A stretch of DNA of 64,000 bases, from contig NZ_CP041046.1 in the NCBI RefSeq assembly GCF_006385595.1, positions 434,001 to 498,000 of the forward strand, given 5' to 3'. The translations under genes were made by a program, and so were the position numbers. Under the pieces are notes generated by a model. It saw only the letters and a list, made by a program, of their open reading frames with translations, was not told the origin of the DNA and ran no database searches. Source of the stretch: Luteibacter pinisoli. Its GTDB lineage: Bacteria; Pseudomonadota; Gammaproteobacteria; Xanthomonadales; Rhodanobacteraceae. Positions 27,017 through 35,893 of this stretch are shown here, piece by piece. Positions within the stretch are counted from its first letter, which is position 1, and each line of letters starts with the position of its first letter.

Positions 27017-28942
27017 ATGTCGGATCCGCTGAACAGCACGCCGCCGCCCCTGCCCGGACGTCCCTCGCCCGTGCCGCCGGTGCCTCCGCCCCGTCGCAAC
27101 GGCTTTGGCCGGTTCATGCGCGGGCTCGGTCGCGGCCTGAACGTGACGCGGCTGATCATCCTCAACGTGATCTTCTTCGGCTTCATCGGCATCTTCCTGC
27201 TGCTGGCCTTCGTCGGCCACCACGCCGACCAGATCGATACGAAGACGGTGCTGGTGCTGGCGCCCGATGGCGCGCTGGTCGAGCAGTACAGCGCCGACCC
27301 GCTCTCGCGCGCCGTGTCGCGGATGTCCGGCGACGGCGTCAAGCAGGTGCAGGTGCGTGACCTGGTCCGTGCCATCGACACCGCCGCGAAGGACGACCGC
27401 ATCAGCCGCATCCTGCTGCGCACCGACAAGCTGCAGGCCGGCGGTTTCGCGGCGCTGCGCGAAGTGGGTGCCGCGCTGGATCGCTTCCGCGCCGCCGGCA
27501 AGCCGGTGCTGGCGTGGGGCGCCAACATGGAGCAGGGCCAGTACTACCTGGCCGCGCATGCGGACAAGGTGTACATCGACCCGCAGGGCGGCGTGATCGC
27601 CACGGGCCTGGCCAACTACCGCCTGTTCTACAAGGATCTGCTCGACAAGCTCGGCGTGCAGGTGCACCTGTTCCGCGTCGGCCAGTTCAAGAGTGCCGCG
27701 GAGCCTTTCATCCTCGACCACGCGTCGCCGGAATCGAAGGAGGCCGATGCCTATTGGCTGGGTGGCCTGTGGAATACCTGGGTGAGCGAAGTGGCGAAGA
27801 TGCGCCACATCGATGCAGGCGAACTGCGTGCCGACGTCGACGGCCTGCCCGAGCGCGTGCGCGATGCGAAGGGCAGCCTCGCCGACCTCGCGCTGGAAGA
27901 GAAACTGGTGGATGGCATCGCCACGGACCAGGACATCGTCCACATGCTGCGCAAGGATGGCGTCCCCGCCGGCCCGAAGGACACGGGCTTCCGACACGTC
28001 GAACTCGACACCTATCTCGCCGACCGTGGCCTCTCCACCGTCGACATGCTGCAGACCTCGCCCGGCGTCGCCGTGGTCGTGGCGGAAGGCGAAATCACCG
28101 GCGGCAAGCAGGCCCAGGGCAGCATCGGTGGCGACTCCACCGCCGCGCTGGTCCGTGCGGTGCGCCAGGATCGCCGCACGCGCGCGCTTGTGCTGCGCGT
28201 GAACTCGCCGGGTGGCGAGGTGTACGCCGCCGAGCAGATCCGCCGCGAAGTCGAGCTCACCCGCGAGGCCGGCATTCCGGTCGTCGTTTCCATGGGTGAT
28301 GTGGCGGCCAGTGGCGGCTACTGGATCTCGATGAATGCGAACCGGATCTACGCCGAGCCGAACACCATCACCGGTTCGATCGGCATCTTCGGCATGTTTT
28401 TCACCGTGCCGGACACGCTGGCGAAGTTTGGCGTGAAGAGCGACGGCGTGGGCACCAGTCCGCTCGCCGGCGCATTCGACATGACCCGCCCGCTCGACCC
28501 GAAGGTCGGCGTGCTGATCCAGAGCATCATCGACAAGGGCTACCGCGATTTCGTCGGCGGCGTGGCGCGTGCGCGCGGCAAGGATTTCGCCGCCATCGAC
28601 AGCATCGCGCAGGGCCGCGTGTGGACGGGTGAACAGGCCATGCAGCGCGGCCTCGTCGACCGTCTCGGCAGCTTGCAGGACGCGATCCGCGATGCCGCGG
28701 AGCAGGCGGGCCTGGGCAAGGATTACAACGTGCGCTACGCCGAGAAGCCGATGGGTGCGTTCGAGCGCTTCCTCACCAGCGTCGGCGATAGCGGCGAAGC
28801 CCGCGTGGCGATGTCGTTTGGCATGAAGTTGCCGTCGTGGGTGGCCGAGTTGCCGAAGCTGGCGCCGGAGTTCGCGCTGTTCCGCGCCGCCGAGGCCGGC
28901 AAGCCGCACGTGTACGCCTACTGCTTCTGCTCGCCGCGCTAA
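27017..28942 (+). CDS. sppA: Signal peptide peptidase SppA, 67-kDa type
   Basis: Membrane-bound serine protease that degrades cleaved signal peptides. The 641-residue protein has a cytosolic Pro-rich N-terminus, one membrane helix (about 43-66), and two tandem SppA/ClpP-like domains as in E. coli (618 residues). The catalytic dyad is visible: Lys225 in VGQFKSAAEPF of the first half and Ser432 in GDVAASGGYWI of the second. AAGGAAAC precedes the ATG. The genes on both sides are separately oriented or spaced, so it is probably monocistronic. Confidence 0.93.
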   Translation: MSDPLNSTPPPLPGRPSPVPPVPPPRRNGFGRFMRGLGRGLNVTRLIILNVIFFGFIGIFLLLAFVGHHADQIDTKTVLVLAPDGALVEQYSADPLSRAVSRMSGDGVKQVQVRDLVRAIDTAAKDDRISRILLRTDKLQAGGFAALREVGAALDRFRAAGKPVLAWGANMEQGQYYLAAHADKVYIDPQGGVIATGLANYRLFYKDLLDKLGVQVHLFRVGQFKSAAEPFILDHASPESKEADAYWLGGLWNTWVSEVAKMRHIDAGELRADVDGLPERVRDAKGSLADLALEEKLVDGIATDQDIVHMLRKDGVPAGPKDTGFRHVELDTYLADRGLSTVDMLQTSPGVAVVVAEGEITGGKQAQGSIGGDSTAALVRAVRQDRRTRALVLRVNSPGGEVYAAEQIRREVELTREAGIPVVVSMGDVAASGGYWISMNANRIYAEPNTITGSIGIFGMFFTVPDTLAKFGVKSDGVGTSPLAGAFDMTRPLDPKVGVLIQSIIDKGYRDFVGGVARARGKDFAAIDSIAQGRVWTGEQAMQRGLVDRLGSLQDAIRDAAEQAGLGKDYNVRYAEKPMGAFERFLTSVGDSGEARVAMSFGMKLPSWVAELPKLAPEFALFRAAEAGKPHVYAYCFCSPR

Positions 28943-28969
28943 AACCGGCGGGCGTTACGCGCTGAAGGC

Positions 28970-29185
28970 CTATTGGCTCTGGGCCTCCACCGCCTTGCGC
29001 TGGTCTTCGGCCTGCTTGTCGACCACCTTCTGCACGTCCTGCGCTTTCTTCTTCTGCGCCTCCATCTCGTCCCACGGGGTGGAGACGCGGGCCTGCGGTG
29101 CCGGCGGCTGCTGCGCCGGCTGCGGTGGCTTGGAGCAGGCGGCACAGGTGGCCAGGAGGGCCAGCGGCAGGGCAAAACGCTTCAT
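28970..29185 (-). CDS. Small lipoprotein
   Basis: A 71-residue precursor with a signal peptide ending in CAAC (lipobox, Cys17), giving a mature lipid-anchored protein of about 55 residues. It has a Pro/Gln-rich segment followed by a charged helix (WDEMEAQKKKAQDVQKVVDKQ). GGAG lies 7 bases before the ATG. A longer frame overlaps the ABC ATPase gene and is not supported. Function unknown; the Lys/Gln-rich helix could be a coiled coil or peptidoglycan contact. Confidence 0.7.
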   Translation of the reverse strand: MKRFALPLALLATCAACSKPPQPAQQPPAPQARVSTPWDEMEAQKKKAQDVQKVVDKQAEDQRKAVEAQSQ

Positions 29186-29232
29186 GGGGTCACTCCGGGC
29201 GGGATAGGCGCGAGTCTCCCGCCACGGCGCCT

Positions 29233-30033
29233 TCAGCGCAATCGCGCGTCGTAGAAACCGTCGACTCGCGCCACGTCCATCGGCCAGTCGAACAGTGCCG
29301 ACAGCCTCGCCTCGGCCAGCATGCGTTCCTTCGGGCCCTCCGCGTAAAGGCGGCCCTCGCTGAGCATCACCACGTGGCCGATCTCCGGGACGATCTCCTC
29401 GACATGATGGGTCACCAGGACGAGGGTGGTGCCTTCGCGGGCGAGCTGGCGGAGCAGGTCGAGGAAGCGCCGGCGCGTGCCCGGGTCCAGTCCGGCGCAC
29501 GGTTCGTCAAGCAGCAGGGCACGCGGGCGATGGACGAGGGCCCGGGCAATCAGGACGCGGCGCGCCTCGCCGGTCGAGAGGGTGGAGACATCCCGGTCCA
29601 CCAGCGGCGTGGCACCCACGCGTGCCAGGGCGTCCAGCGCGCGGGTCCGCATCTCATCGGTCACCACGTGGTCCCGGCCCAGCGTCATCGAGGCAAAGAA
29701 CCCCGAGAGCACGGTGTCCAGCGCCGTCTCGTGTGTCGCCTCGAACTCGCGGCGCAGGTCCGACGAGACAACGCCCAGCAGCGAGCGCAGCTCGGCCACG
29801 TTCCATCGGTCGCGTCCGAAGATACGGACCACGGCCGACCCGTCGTCATGCACCAGCGGATACAGGCGCCGCTCCACGAGCTTGACGAGGGTGGACTTGC
29901 CCGAGCCATTGGGGCCGAGGATGGCCGTGTGCTGGCCCTGGGCGATGTCCAGCGAGAGCCTGTCGAGCAGGGCGCGGCCGTCACGCAGCACGGTGGCGCG
30001 GTCGATGGAGAGCAGCGGGGTCGTGGCATCCAT
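29233..30033 (-). CDS. Orphan ABC transporter ATP-binding protein
   Basis: A single ABC ATPase domain of 266 residues: Walker A GPNGSGKST, signature LSTGEARRVLIARAL, Walker B LLLDEPCAGLDP and the switch LVLVTHHVEEI. Segment RIFGRDRWNVAELRSLLGVVSSDL resembles the ModF/YlmA group of stand-alone ATPases. No permease or binding protein lies nearby. The second of two close ATGs is preferred because GGGGG precedes it. It faces away from the SDR gene, 29 bp between starts, so the two share a very short promoter region. Confidence 0.85.
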   Translation of the reverse strand: MDATTPLLSIDRATVLRDGRALLDRLSLDIAQGQHTAILGPNGSGKSTLVKLVERRLYPLVHDDGSAVVRIFGRDRWNVAELRSLLGVVSSDLRREFEATHETALDTVLSGFFASMTLGRDHVVTDEMRTRALDALARVGATPLVDRDVSTLSTGEARRVLIARALVHRPRALLLDEPCAGLDPGTRRRFLDLLRQLAREGTTLVLVTHHVEEIVPEIGHVVMLSEGRLYAEGPKERMLAEARLSALFDWPMDVARVDGFYDARLR

Positions 30034-30062
30034 GCCCCCGAGCATACGGTACGATCAGCGCC

Positions 30063-30860
30063 ATGGACGACTATCAGACGCACCCACGAGGGGCCGCCTG
30101 GCGGCTCGATGGCCGAACGGCCCTGGTTACCGGCGCCAGCAAGGGCATCGGTTACGCCTGCGCACGCGAACTCGCGGTGCTGGGCGCCGACATCCTGATG
30201 GTGGCGCGCGATGAAGCCGCACTCGAGGAAGCCGCGCAGGAACTCGCCGAGGAATGCCCCGAGGTCGAGGTGCTGGCGATGACCGCCGACCTCACGGACC
30301 ACGAAGACCGCCTCGCCGTGTTCGACTGGATCAACGACCTGGAAATCGAGCTGTCGATCCTGGTCAACAACGTCGGCGGCAATATGGTGAAGTCCACGCT
30401 GGCCTACACGGCGGACGAGTACCGCAGCCTGTTCGAACTGAATGTGTTCTCGGCCTACGAGATGTGCCGCCTGGCCCATCCGCACCTGGTGGAACACACG
30501 CATGCGGCCATCGTGAACATCGGCTCGGTCTCCGGCATCCGCCATGTGCGCACCGGCTCGCCCTATGGCATGACCAAGGCCGCCATCCACCAGATGACCC
30601 GCAACCTCGCCTGTGAGTGGGGCGAAGACGGCATCCGCGTCAACGCGGTGGCCCCGTGGTACATCCGCACGCAGCGCAGCGAACCCGCGCTGGCCGATGC
30701 CGAGTACCTGGATGAAGTGCTCGACCACACGCCCATGGGCCGCATCGGCGAGCCCGAAGAAGTCGCCGGCGCCGTCGCCTTCCTGTGCCTGCCAGCATCC
30801 AGTTACGTCACGGGCCAGGTCATCGGCGTGGACGGCGGGTTTCTCCAGTACGGCTTCTGA
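30063..30860 (+). CDS. Short-chain dehydrogenase/reductase (tropinone reductase-like)
   Basis: NAD(P)-dependent oxidoreductase of 265 residues with Rossmann motif TGASKGIG at 23-30, the NNVGG loop near 102, and catalytic Ser (about 155-157), Tyr168 and Lys172 (SPYGMTK). The C-terminus VTGQVIGVDGGF is typical of classical SDRs. The overall pattern is closest to tropinone reductase-like SDRs, whose substrates vary widely, so the substrate is unknown. Its stop directly abuts the stop of the convergent DUF4124 gene. Confidence 0.88.
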   Translation: MDDYQTHPRGAAWRLDGRTALVTGASKGIGYACARELAVLGADILMVARDEAALEEAAQELAEECPEVEVLAMTADLTDHEDRLAVFDWINDLEIELSILVNNVGGNMVKSTLAYTADEYRSLFELNVFSAYEMCRLAHPHLVEHTHAAIVNIGSVSGIRHVRTGSPYGMTKAAIHQMTRNLACEWGEDGIRVNAVAPWYIRTQRSEPALADAEYLDEVLDHTPMGRIGEPEEVAGAVAFLCLPASSYVTGQVIGVDGGFLQYGF

Positions 30861-31502
30861 TCAGCCGCAGCCCTGTAGCTGCGAGCGCAGCATCGCATCC
30901 TTCGCATCCAGGGGCGCGCGTTCGCTCTTGAAGGCGTTGCGGATGGCCTTCTGGTTGCTGTCGTTCTGGTCGCGCAGGGCCTGGCACGTTTCGGCGGCCG
31001 ACATGGGGCGGCACTGGTCCTGCACCCATACGTAGTTGCTGGTGGCCACCGCGCCCGCGTTGCCCTTGCCGCGGTTGAGTTCGGGGAACGACGACACCGC
31101 GGCGTTCTGGCTGCCGTAGGTGGCGGCAAGCGGGTTGTTCGCCACGCCAAGCACGCCGAACGGCGCGACGTATGGATCCGGGTGGCCGTTGCTGCTGGTG
31201 TAGCTCTTGCCATCGGTGGCGCGGACGCAGAGGAACAGCTCAGGCAGTGGCCGGGGTGGTGGAGGCGGCGGGGCGTCGTCCGCCGCGCCGTTGTCGCGTG
31301 GCGGCGGCGTGGGCATGGGTGCCACGCGCCCGTCGGCCGGCGCCGAGTCCACCAGCTGGATCACCTGCTGGGCTTGCTGCTTTGTGCATGGCGTCTGCTG
31401 GTAGATCGTCTGGCCATTGGCCACGCACTTGTACACGGTTTCCGCTCGCACGCCGGCGGCCGGCAGCGCGAGCAGAAGCAGCGCAAGGCAGCCGGCGCGC
31501 AC
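30861..31502 (-). CDS. Secreted DUF4124 domain protein
   Basis: A 213-residue exported protein. After a signal peptide (about 20 residues, ending VRA) comes the DUF4124 pattern ETVYKCVANGQTIYQQTPC. A Pro-rich linker (about 75-90) leads to a second Cys-containing region with a C-terminal basic helix. The start is GTG, 2 bp after the stop of the upstream DegV gene, so the two are co-transcribed and probably coupled. Role unknown; a periplasmic location is likely. Confidence 0.75.
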   Translation of the reverse strand: MRAGCLALLLLALPAAGVRAETVYKCVANGQTIYQQTPCTKQQAQQVIQLVDSAPADGRVAPMPTPPPRDNGAADDAPPPPPPRPLPELFLCVRATDGKSYTSSNGHPDPYVAPFGVLGVANNPLAATYGSQNAAVSSFPELNRGKGNAGAVATSNYVWVQDQCRPMSAAETCQALRDQNDSNQKAIRNAFKSERAPLDAKDAMLRSQLQGCG

Positions 31503-31504
31503 GA

Positions 31505-32449
31505 TCAGAATTCCGCCACGTGCTCTTCGGACGCAAAGCCCAGCGTCATCGCGCCTTCGCCGACATTGACCATGCCGGTGATGCTCATCGGCGTTTCCAG
31601 CATTTCCACGCCGGCGTCGCCGCAGATGCGGACGAGGGAGTGGTAGCCGGGCAGGTTGCGCATGTCGTCCAGGTCGCCGCCGTAGCTCAGCGTGAGCGAA
31701 GGGACGAGCAAGCCGGCCTGCACGCGCTTGGAAGCGTATTCAAACAGCACCTGGGCGCCGTGCTCGAAGCCGCGCACCTTGCCGACCGGGCCGGTCTCGC
31801 CGCGGTGCGCGCGCAGGATCGGCTTGATATCCAGGGCGGTACCGAGCATGGAGCTGAGGAAGCTGACGCTGCGGTCCCCCTTGCTGCGGGCGCGCGAACG
31901 CAGGTAGTTGAGGTCGCGCGGCAGCATGTAGCCGTACGAACAGTCGGCGATGTGTGCCGCGCGCTCGCGCACTTCGGCCGGCGATTTGCCCGCCTGGATC
32001 ATGCGCACGGCTTCGGCCACCGCCGGCGCGGAGCCGGCGAAGATGTTGCGCGTATCCACCACGCGCATGAGAAACGGGCCGGGAATGCCCGCGGCCTCGC
32101 GGATCGGCCGGTAGTTCTTCAGGATCGCGAAGCTGGCCTTGATCACGTTGTCGTGGATGGGGCTGCGCGTGGCCATGATGGTCAGGCAGACGACGCAGTC
32201 GTAGTCACGGACCATGCGGTCGAGGAACAGGTTCTGCACGTCCTCCACGCTGCTGGGTTCGGTTTCCGCCGAGTGGCTGCGGCTGCCGAGCTTCTGGTCA
32301 CGGAAGCGCTGGATCTCCGAGGGGTCGCGGTCGTCCTTGAACTTCTGCCCGTCCACCGAGACGGTGATGGGCATGACGGCGATGCCGTTGCTTTCCACGA
32401 ACGCCTGCGGCACGTCAACGGCCGCATCAATTGCCACGCCGATCCGCAT
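31505..32449 (-). CDS. DegV family fatty-acid-binding protein
   Basis: A 314-residue protein with the DegV start MRIGVAIDAAVDVP, where Firmicute members have DSxxDLP, then VMPITVSVDGQKFKDD and SRSHSAETEPSS. The middle VVDTRNIFAGSAPAVAEAVRM is the family hallmark (usually DTxxxSxGxG). DegV proteins bind a single fatty acid and some deliver it to fatty acid kinase; most study is in Firmicutes, so the role here is inferred. The ATG was chosen for the family start, with GAGGGG about 9 bp upstream. It leads a two-gene unit with the DUF4124 protein. Confidence 0.8.
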   Translation of the reverse strand: MRIGVAIDAAVDVPQAFVESNGIAVMPITVSVDGQKFKDDRDPSEIQRFRDQKLGSRSHSAETEPSSVEDVQNLFLDRMVRDYDCVVCLTIMATRSPIHDNVIKASFAILKNYRPIREAAGIPGPFLMRVVDTRNIFAGSAPAVAEAVRMIQAGKSPAEVRERAAHIADCSYGYMLPRDLNYLRSRARSKGDRSVSFLSSMLGTALDIKPILRAHRGETGPVGKVRGFEHGAQVLFEYASKRVQAGLLVPSLTLSYGGDLDDMRNLPGYHSLVRICGDAGVEMLETPMSITGMVNVGEGAMTLGFASEEHVAEF

Positions 32450-32651
32450 CGGTTGTACCCCTCTTCCGTTCGGGCCCGGCCCGGGCCCCGCGACGTCCCG
32501 GGCGCCCATTGCGCCCTGCCCACCCCGCAGCGCCGGATGCTACACTTGCCCGAATGAATTTGGCATCTTGCCGACGTGGCGTCGTCGGTAACCGCGCCGG
32601 CCAGGCCGTGAAGGCCCCGTCACTTGCCGGCGCTTTCGCACCGGGTTCCCC

Positions 32652-33437
32652 ATGAAAACCAAGAACGATATCGTCTCCAACTGGCTGCCGCGCTACACGG
32701 GCACGCCACTGGACGGCTTCGGCGAGCACATCCTGCTCACCAACTTCGGCCACTACGTGGACCGCTTCGCCGAGGAAAACGGCGTCGAAGTGCGTGGCCG
32801 CGACCGGCCCATGCCCAACGCCACGGCCGATGGCATCACCCTGATCAACTTCGGCATGGGCAGCCCCAACGCCGCCACGGTGATGGACCTGCTCAGTGCC
32901 ATCGCGCCCAAGGCCGCCCTGTTCCTGGGCAAGTGCGGTGGCCTCAAGCGGAAGAACAACATCGGCGACCTGATCCTGCCGATTGCGGCCATCCGCGGTG
33001 AAGGCACCTCCAGCGATTACCTGCCGCCCGAAGTGCCCGCCCTGCCGGCCTTCCAGCTGCAGCGCGCAGTGTCGACCATGGTCCGCGACCTGGGCCACGA
33101 CTACTGGACGGGTACGGTCTATACGACCAACCGCCGGGTCTGGGAGCATGACGAGGCCTTCAAGGAACACCTGCGCCGCACCCGCAGCATGGCCATCGAC
33201 ATGGAAACGGCCACGATCTTCGCCGCCGGCTTCGCCAACCACATCCCGTGCGGCGCGCTGCTGCTGGTCTCCGACCAGCCGATGATCCCCGAAGGCGTGA
33301 AGACCGAACTCAGCGACGCCTCGGTCACGGCCAACTTCGTGGAGAAGCACATCAAGGTGGGCGTGGAAGCGCTGAAGCTGGTGCGCCGCCACGGCCGCAG
33401 CGTGAAGCACCTGCGCTTCGAAAACGAAAACGACTAA
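32652..33437 (+). CDS. AMP nucleosidase, short PNP/UDP-phosphorylase form
   Basis: Hydrolyses AMP to adenine and ribose 5-phosphate. The 261-residue protein belongs to the PNP/UDP phosphorylase superfamily: VDRFAEENGV, INFGMGSPNAATVMDLL, ALFLGKCGGLKRK and the substrate-binding SMAIDMETATIFAAGF. It corresponds to the short AMP nucleosidase form; E. coli Amn has an additional N-terminal domain and about 480 residues. It is divergent from the DegV unit and convergent with the sigma-factor unit, so it is probably a single gene. Confidence 0.83.
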   Translation: MKTKNDIVSNWLPRYTGTPLDGFGEHILLTNFGHYVDRFAEENGVEVRGRDRPMPNATADGITLINFGMGSPNAATVMDLLSAIAPKAALFLGKCGGLKRKNNIGDLILPIAAIRGEGTSSDYLPPEVPALPAFQLQRAVSTMVRDLGHDYWTGTVYTTNRRVWEHDEAFKEHLRRTRSMAIDMETATIFAAGFANHIPCGALLLVSDQPMIPEGVKTELSDASVTANFVEKHIKVGVEALKLVRRHGRSVKHLRFENEND

Positions 33438-33440
33438 GGG

Positions 33441-33818
33441 CTAGCGGGCGCGGCGCGAGCGGCGTGCCGCCCAGTCGAGCCCCTGGCTCAGCGCCAGGCA
33501 GGCACCCAGGCCCAGCAGCCACGGCTGGGCCGCCAGCTGCCCCAGCGAGATATCGGTGGCCCCGACAGCCACGCCGACGCCCAGCATCACCGCCACCATC
33601 AGGCCGACCAGCCACGCCTCAAGCCGGGCGGGCTGGCGCAGGGCGCGCGCCCTGGCCTGGGCCACGCCGGCGACGCGCTCGGCGAAATCGGCCGGCAGCC
33701 CGGGCTCCATCGGGTGCGCGGCGACCCGGGCCACGTTGGCGTAAGGCCCTTCGCGGCGTTCCTGGGCCTGCCATTCCTGCTCGGCGGCGGGGTCATGGCG
33801 GAAATCGATGTCTTTCAT
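33441..33818 (-). CDS. Two-helix membrane protein coupled to the ECF sigma factor
   Basis: A 125-residue protein with a soluble N-terminus of about 65 residues and two membrane helices (about 68-87 and 95-112), ending in a basic tail. Its ATG overlaps the sigma-factor stop (ATGA), so the two are translationally coupled, the usual arrangement for an anti-sigma factor. However, it lacks the HxxxCxxC zinc motif of common anti-sigma factors. Assignment as anti-sigma factor is inference from context. Confidence 0.55.
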   Translation of the reverse strand: MKDIDFRHDPAAEQEWQAQERREGPYANVARVAAHPMEPGLPADFAERVAGVAQARARALRQPARLEAWLVGLMVAVMLGVGVAVGATDISLGQLAAQPWLLGLGACLALSQGLDWAARRSRRAR

Positions 33819-34384
33819 GGCGTGGTGACTCCCATGCTCGGCTCCAGTTCGCCGCGCAGGCGCAGGCGGGCCCGGAACAGGTGGCTCTTGATCGTGCCCG
33901 TCGCCATGCCGGTGACCTGGGCGATCTCGGCGATCGACAGCTCATCCAGATGGTAGAGGGTAAGTACCGTGCGTTGCACGGCGGGTAGCAGGTCGATGGC
34001 GGCATGCAGCAGGGCATCGGCCTGGTCCTGGCCGATCCGCTGCTCCAGGTCCACGCCATCGCCCAGGTTCTCCAGGAAGGGCATGCCAGCGTCATCGTCG
34101 CCCAGGTCGATGATGTCGATGCGCTTGCGCTCCAGGTGGCGCAGGGCCACGTGGTAGGCCACGCGGCCGATCCAGGCGCGAAGGGGGCTCTCGTGGCGGA
34201 ACTGGTGGAGCGTGCGGTGCACCTTGAGAAAAACCTCCTGGCACAGCTCGGCCGTGTCATCGGGCTGGCGGACCATCCGTTGCACGATGTGCCAGCACAG
34301 GCCCTGGTAGGTGCGCACCAGGCGCGCGAACGCCCCCGGCGCATCGGCCAGCACGGCTTCCACGAGGGCCCGGTCCTCTGTCAT
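33815..34384 (-). CDS. ECF-family RNA polymerase sigma factor
   Basis: Group 4 sigma factor of 189 residues. Region 2 runs from about 15 to 85 (DTAELCQEVFLKVHRTLHQF...LRAWIGRVAYHVALRHLERKR), and region 4 from about 125 to 180 (LLPAVQRTVLTLYHLDELSIAEIAQVTGM...IKSHLFRARLRL). I took the ATG that gives the normal family N-terminus; the extra 33 residues of the longer frame are not sigma-like. It is followed by a coupled membrane protein. The leader contains a 15-bp palindrome. Confidence 0.88.
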   Translation of the reverse strand: MTEDRALVEAVLADAPGAFARLVRTYQGLCWHIVQRMVRQPDDTAELCQEVFLKVHRTLHQFRHESPLRAWIGRVAYHVALRHLERKRIDIIDLGDDDAGMPFLENLGDGVDLEQRIGQDQADALLHAAIDLLPAVQRTVLTLYHLDELSIAEIAQVTGMATGTIKSHLFRARLRLRGELEPSMGVTTP

Positions 34385-34431
34385 GTCGCGGTATCGTCCA
34401 TGCTGGCAAGGGATACGCCCGGGCGGCGAAC

Positions 34432-34446
34432 GGTTGCAGTGCAACC
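34432..34446. promoter_or_regulatory. Palindrome GGTTGCAGTGCAACC upstream of the ECF sigma gene
   Basis: Perfect 7-bp arms around one base, 48-62 bp before the sigma-factor start and 58 bp before the divergent small membrane protein gene. On the minus strand GCAACC followed after 15 bp by GTATC loosely resembles ECF promoters (GGAAC, then GTC). It may be an operator or part of an autoregulated promoter. Confidence 0.4.
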
Positions 34447-34503
34447 ACTCATGGCCTGCCCGTATCCATGATGCCAAGACCAACGCGCCAAAGGAGCGCT
34501 CCC

Positions 34504-34836
34504 ATGGATATCCCAGGCACCCTCGTCCCCATTTCCCTGTTCGCCGCCATCGCCCTGAGCATCAAGTGGATCCTCGAGTCGCGCGTACGCAGCAAGATGC
34601 TCCAGGCGGGCGTCACCGGCGAGCTGCAGGTGCAGTGGATTGAGGAAGAGCTCAACCAGCGGCGCCAGTCTGCCCTGCGCTGGGGCATCGTCCTCACCCT
34701 GCTCGCCGGCGGCTTCGGCATCATCCAGGCGGCCGGCTGGCAGGACCTCAACCCAGGGGTGGTCGCCATCCTCGTGGCCTGCACCGGCATCGGCAACCTG
34801 GCCTACTACGCCATCTCCCGCAAGCAGACGCGGTAG
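34504..34836 (+). CDS. Small membrane protein of unknown function
   Basis: A 110-residue protein with an N-terminal membrane segment (about 5-21) and two closely spaced C-terminal ones (about 58-73 and 81-99), separated by a charged stretch (VQWIEEELNQRRQSALRW). AAAGGAG lies 8 bp before the ATG, so expression is credible. It is divergent from the ECF sigma unit and shares its promoter region, which hints at joint regulation. No family recognised with confidence. Confidence 0.65.
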   Translation: MDIPGTLVPISLFAAIALSIKWILESRVRSKMLQAGVTGELQVQWIEEELNQRRQSALRWGIVLTLLAGGFGIIQAAGWQDLNPGVVAILVACTGIGNLAYYAISRKQTR

Positions 34837-34909
34837 CGATGCCGGGGCGCGCTCGCCCGCGCTCCAGATACCGCTTAAGCTCCGGGGTCGCAAACGCAAA
34901 GGACATACG

Positions 34910-35788
34910 ATGCGGCCCCCACATATCCTCCTGGGCATCCTGGTGACGCTCATCTGGGGGAGTAACTTCTCGGTGATCGAGGTAGGCCTGAGGGCACTCG
35001 ATCCCTTCGTCCTCACCACCCTGCGCTTCGTCTTCACGGCGGTGCCGCTGGTGTTCTTCATCCGCCGCCCGCAAGGCGTGCCGCTGGCCGCGATGGCCGC
35101 TTACGGCATCCTGTTCGGCGCGGGCCTGTGGGGCGTGGTGAACCTGGCCATGGCCAACGGCATGTCGCCGGGGTTGTCGTCCATCGTGCTGCAGTTCACG
35201 GCGTTCATCACCGTCATCCTCAGCGCCATGGTGTTCCGCGAGCCGATACGCGCGCCGCAGGTGATCGGCATGCTGCTGGGCACCGCCGGCCTGGCCGCGG
35301 TGATCCACGTCGCACCCGGCACATCGACCCTCGCGGGCACCTTGCTCATCCTGCTGGCCGCGGTGAACTGGAGCCTGTGCAACCTGCTGGTCAAACGCTT
35401 CCGACCGCCGGACATGCTTGCCTTCGTCGTGTGGACCAGCGCCTTCTCCGTCCCCGCGCTGGTGGTGCTCACGCTATTGGCGAAAGGCCCCGGGGTGTTC
35501 ATGGCACTCCCCGCCACGCTCACCTGGCCGGCGATGGGCTCCGTGCTGTTCCAGGCCTACATCACCACCATCTTCGGCTACGCCGTGTGGAACCACCTGA
35601 TGAAGACCTACCCGGCGTCCTCGGTGGCACCCCTTTCGTTGCTCGTGCCGGTGTCGGGCATCGCTACGTCGTGGCTTGTGTTCGGCGAGCGGTTTCCGCC
35701 GGCGTTGTGGTTGGGTGTTGCGCTGATCCTGGTCGGGATTGCGGTGTTCGTGCTCGCGCCACGGCTGAGCAAGCCGGCAAGCGTGTGA
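34910..35788 (+). CDS. EamA (DMT) family metabolite exporter
   Basis: Inner-membrane transporter of the drug/metabolite superfamily, 292 residues with ten hydrophobic segments in two EamA repeats. It starts HILLGILVTLIWGSNFSVIEVGL, and the second repeat begins around LAGTLLILLAAVNWSLCNLLVKR. Some members export amino acids (YdcZ/RhtA-like); the substrate is unknown. AAAGGA lies 6 bp before the chosen ATG; a longer frame overlaps the preceding gene and is not supported. Confidence 0.85.
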   Translation: MRPPHILLGILVTLIWGSNFSVIEVGLRALDPFVLTTLRFVFTAVPLVFFIRRPQGVPLAAMAAYGILFGAGLWGVVNLAMANGMSPGLSSIVLQFTAFITVILSAMVFREPIRAPQVIGMLLGTAGLAAVIHVAPGTSTLAGTLLILLAAVNWSLCNLLVKRFRPPDMLAFVVWTSAFSVPALVVLTLLAKGPGVFMALPATLTWPAMGSVLFQAYITTIFGYAVWNHLMKTYPASSVAPLSLLVPVSGIATSWLVFGERFPPALWLGVALILVGIAVFVLAPRLSKPASV

Positions 35789-35795
35789 CGGACCG

Positions 35796-35825
35796 AAAAA
35801 AAGCCGCCCGTGGGAGCAGGCGGCG
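35796..35825 (-). terminator. Rho-independent terminator of the first TonB-dependent receptor
   Basis: On the minus strand GCCGCC, a 10-base loop and GGCGGC are followed by TTTTTTT. It lies about 70 bp after the receptor stop. Confidence 0.85.
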
Positions 35826-35893
35826 ATCTGGGGAGACTTGCAAGGCGGCGCGGGAGGGAGTGCCCGCGCGCCCTGTCTTCTTGTGATGAACCG

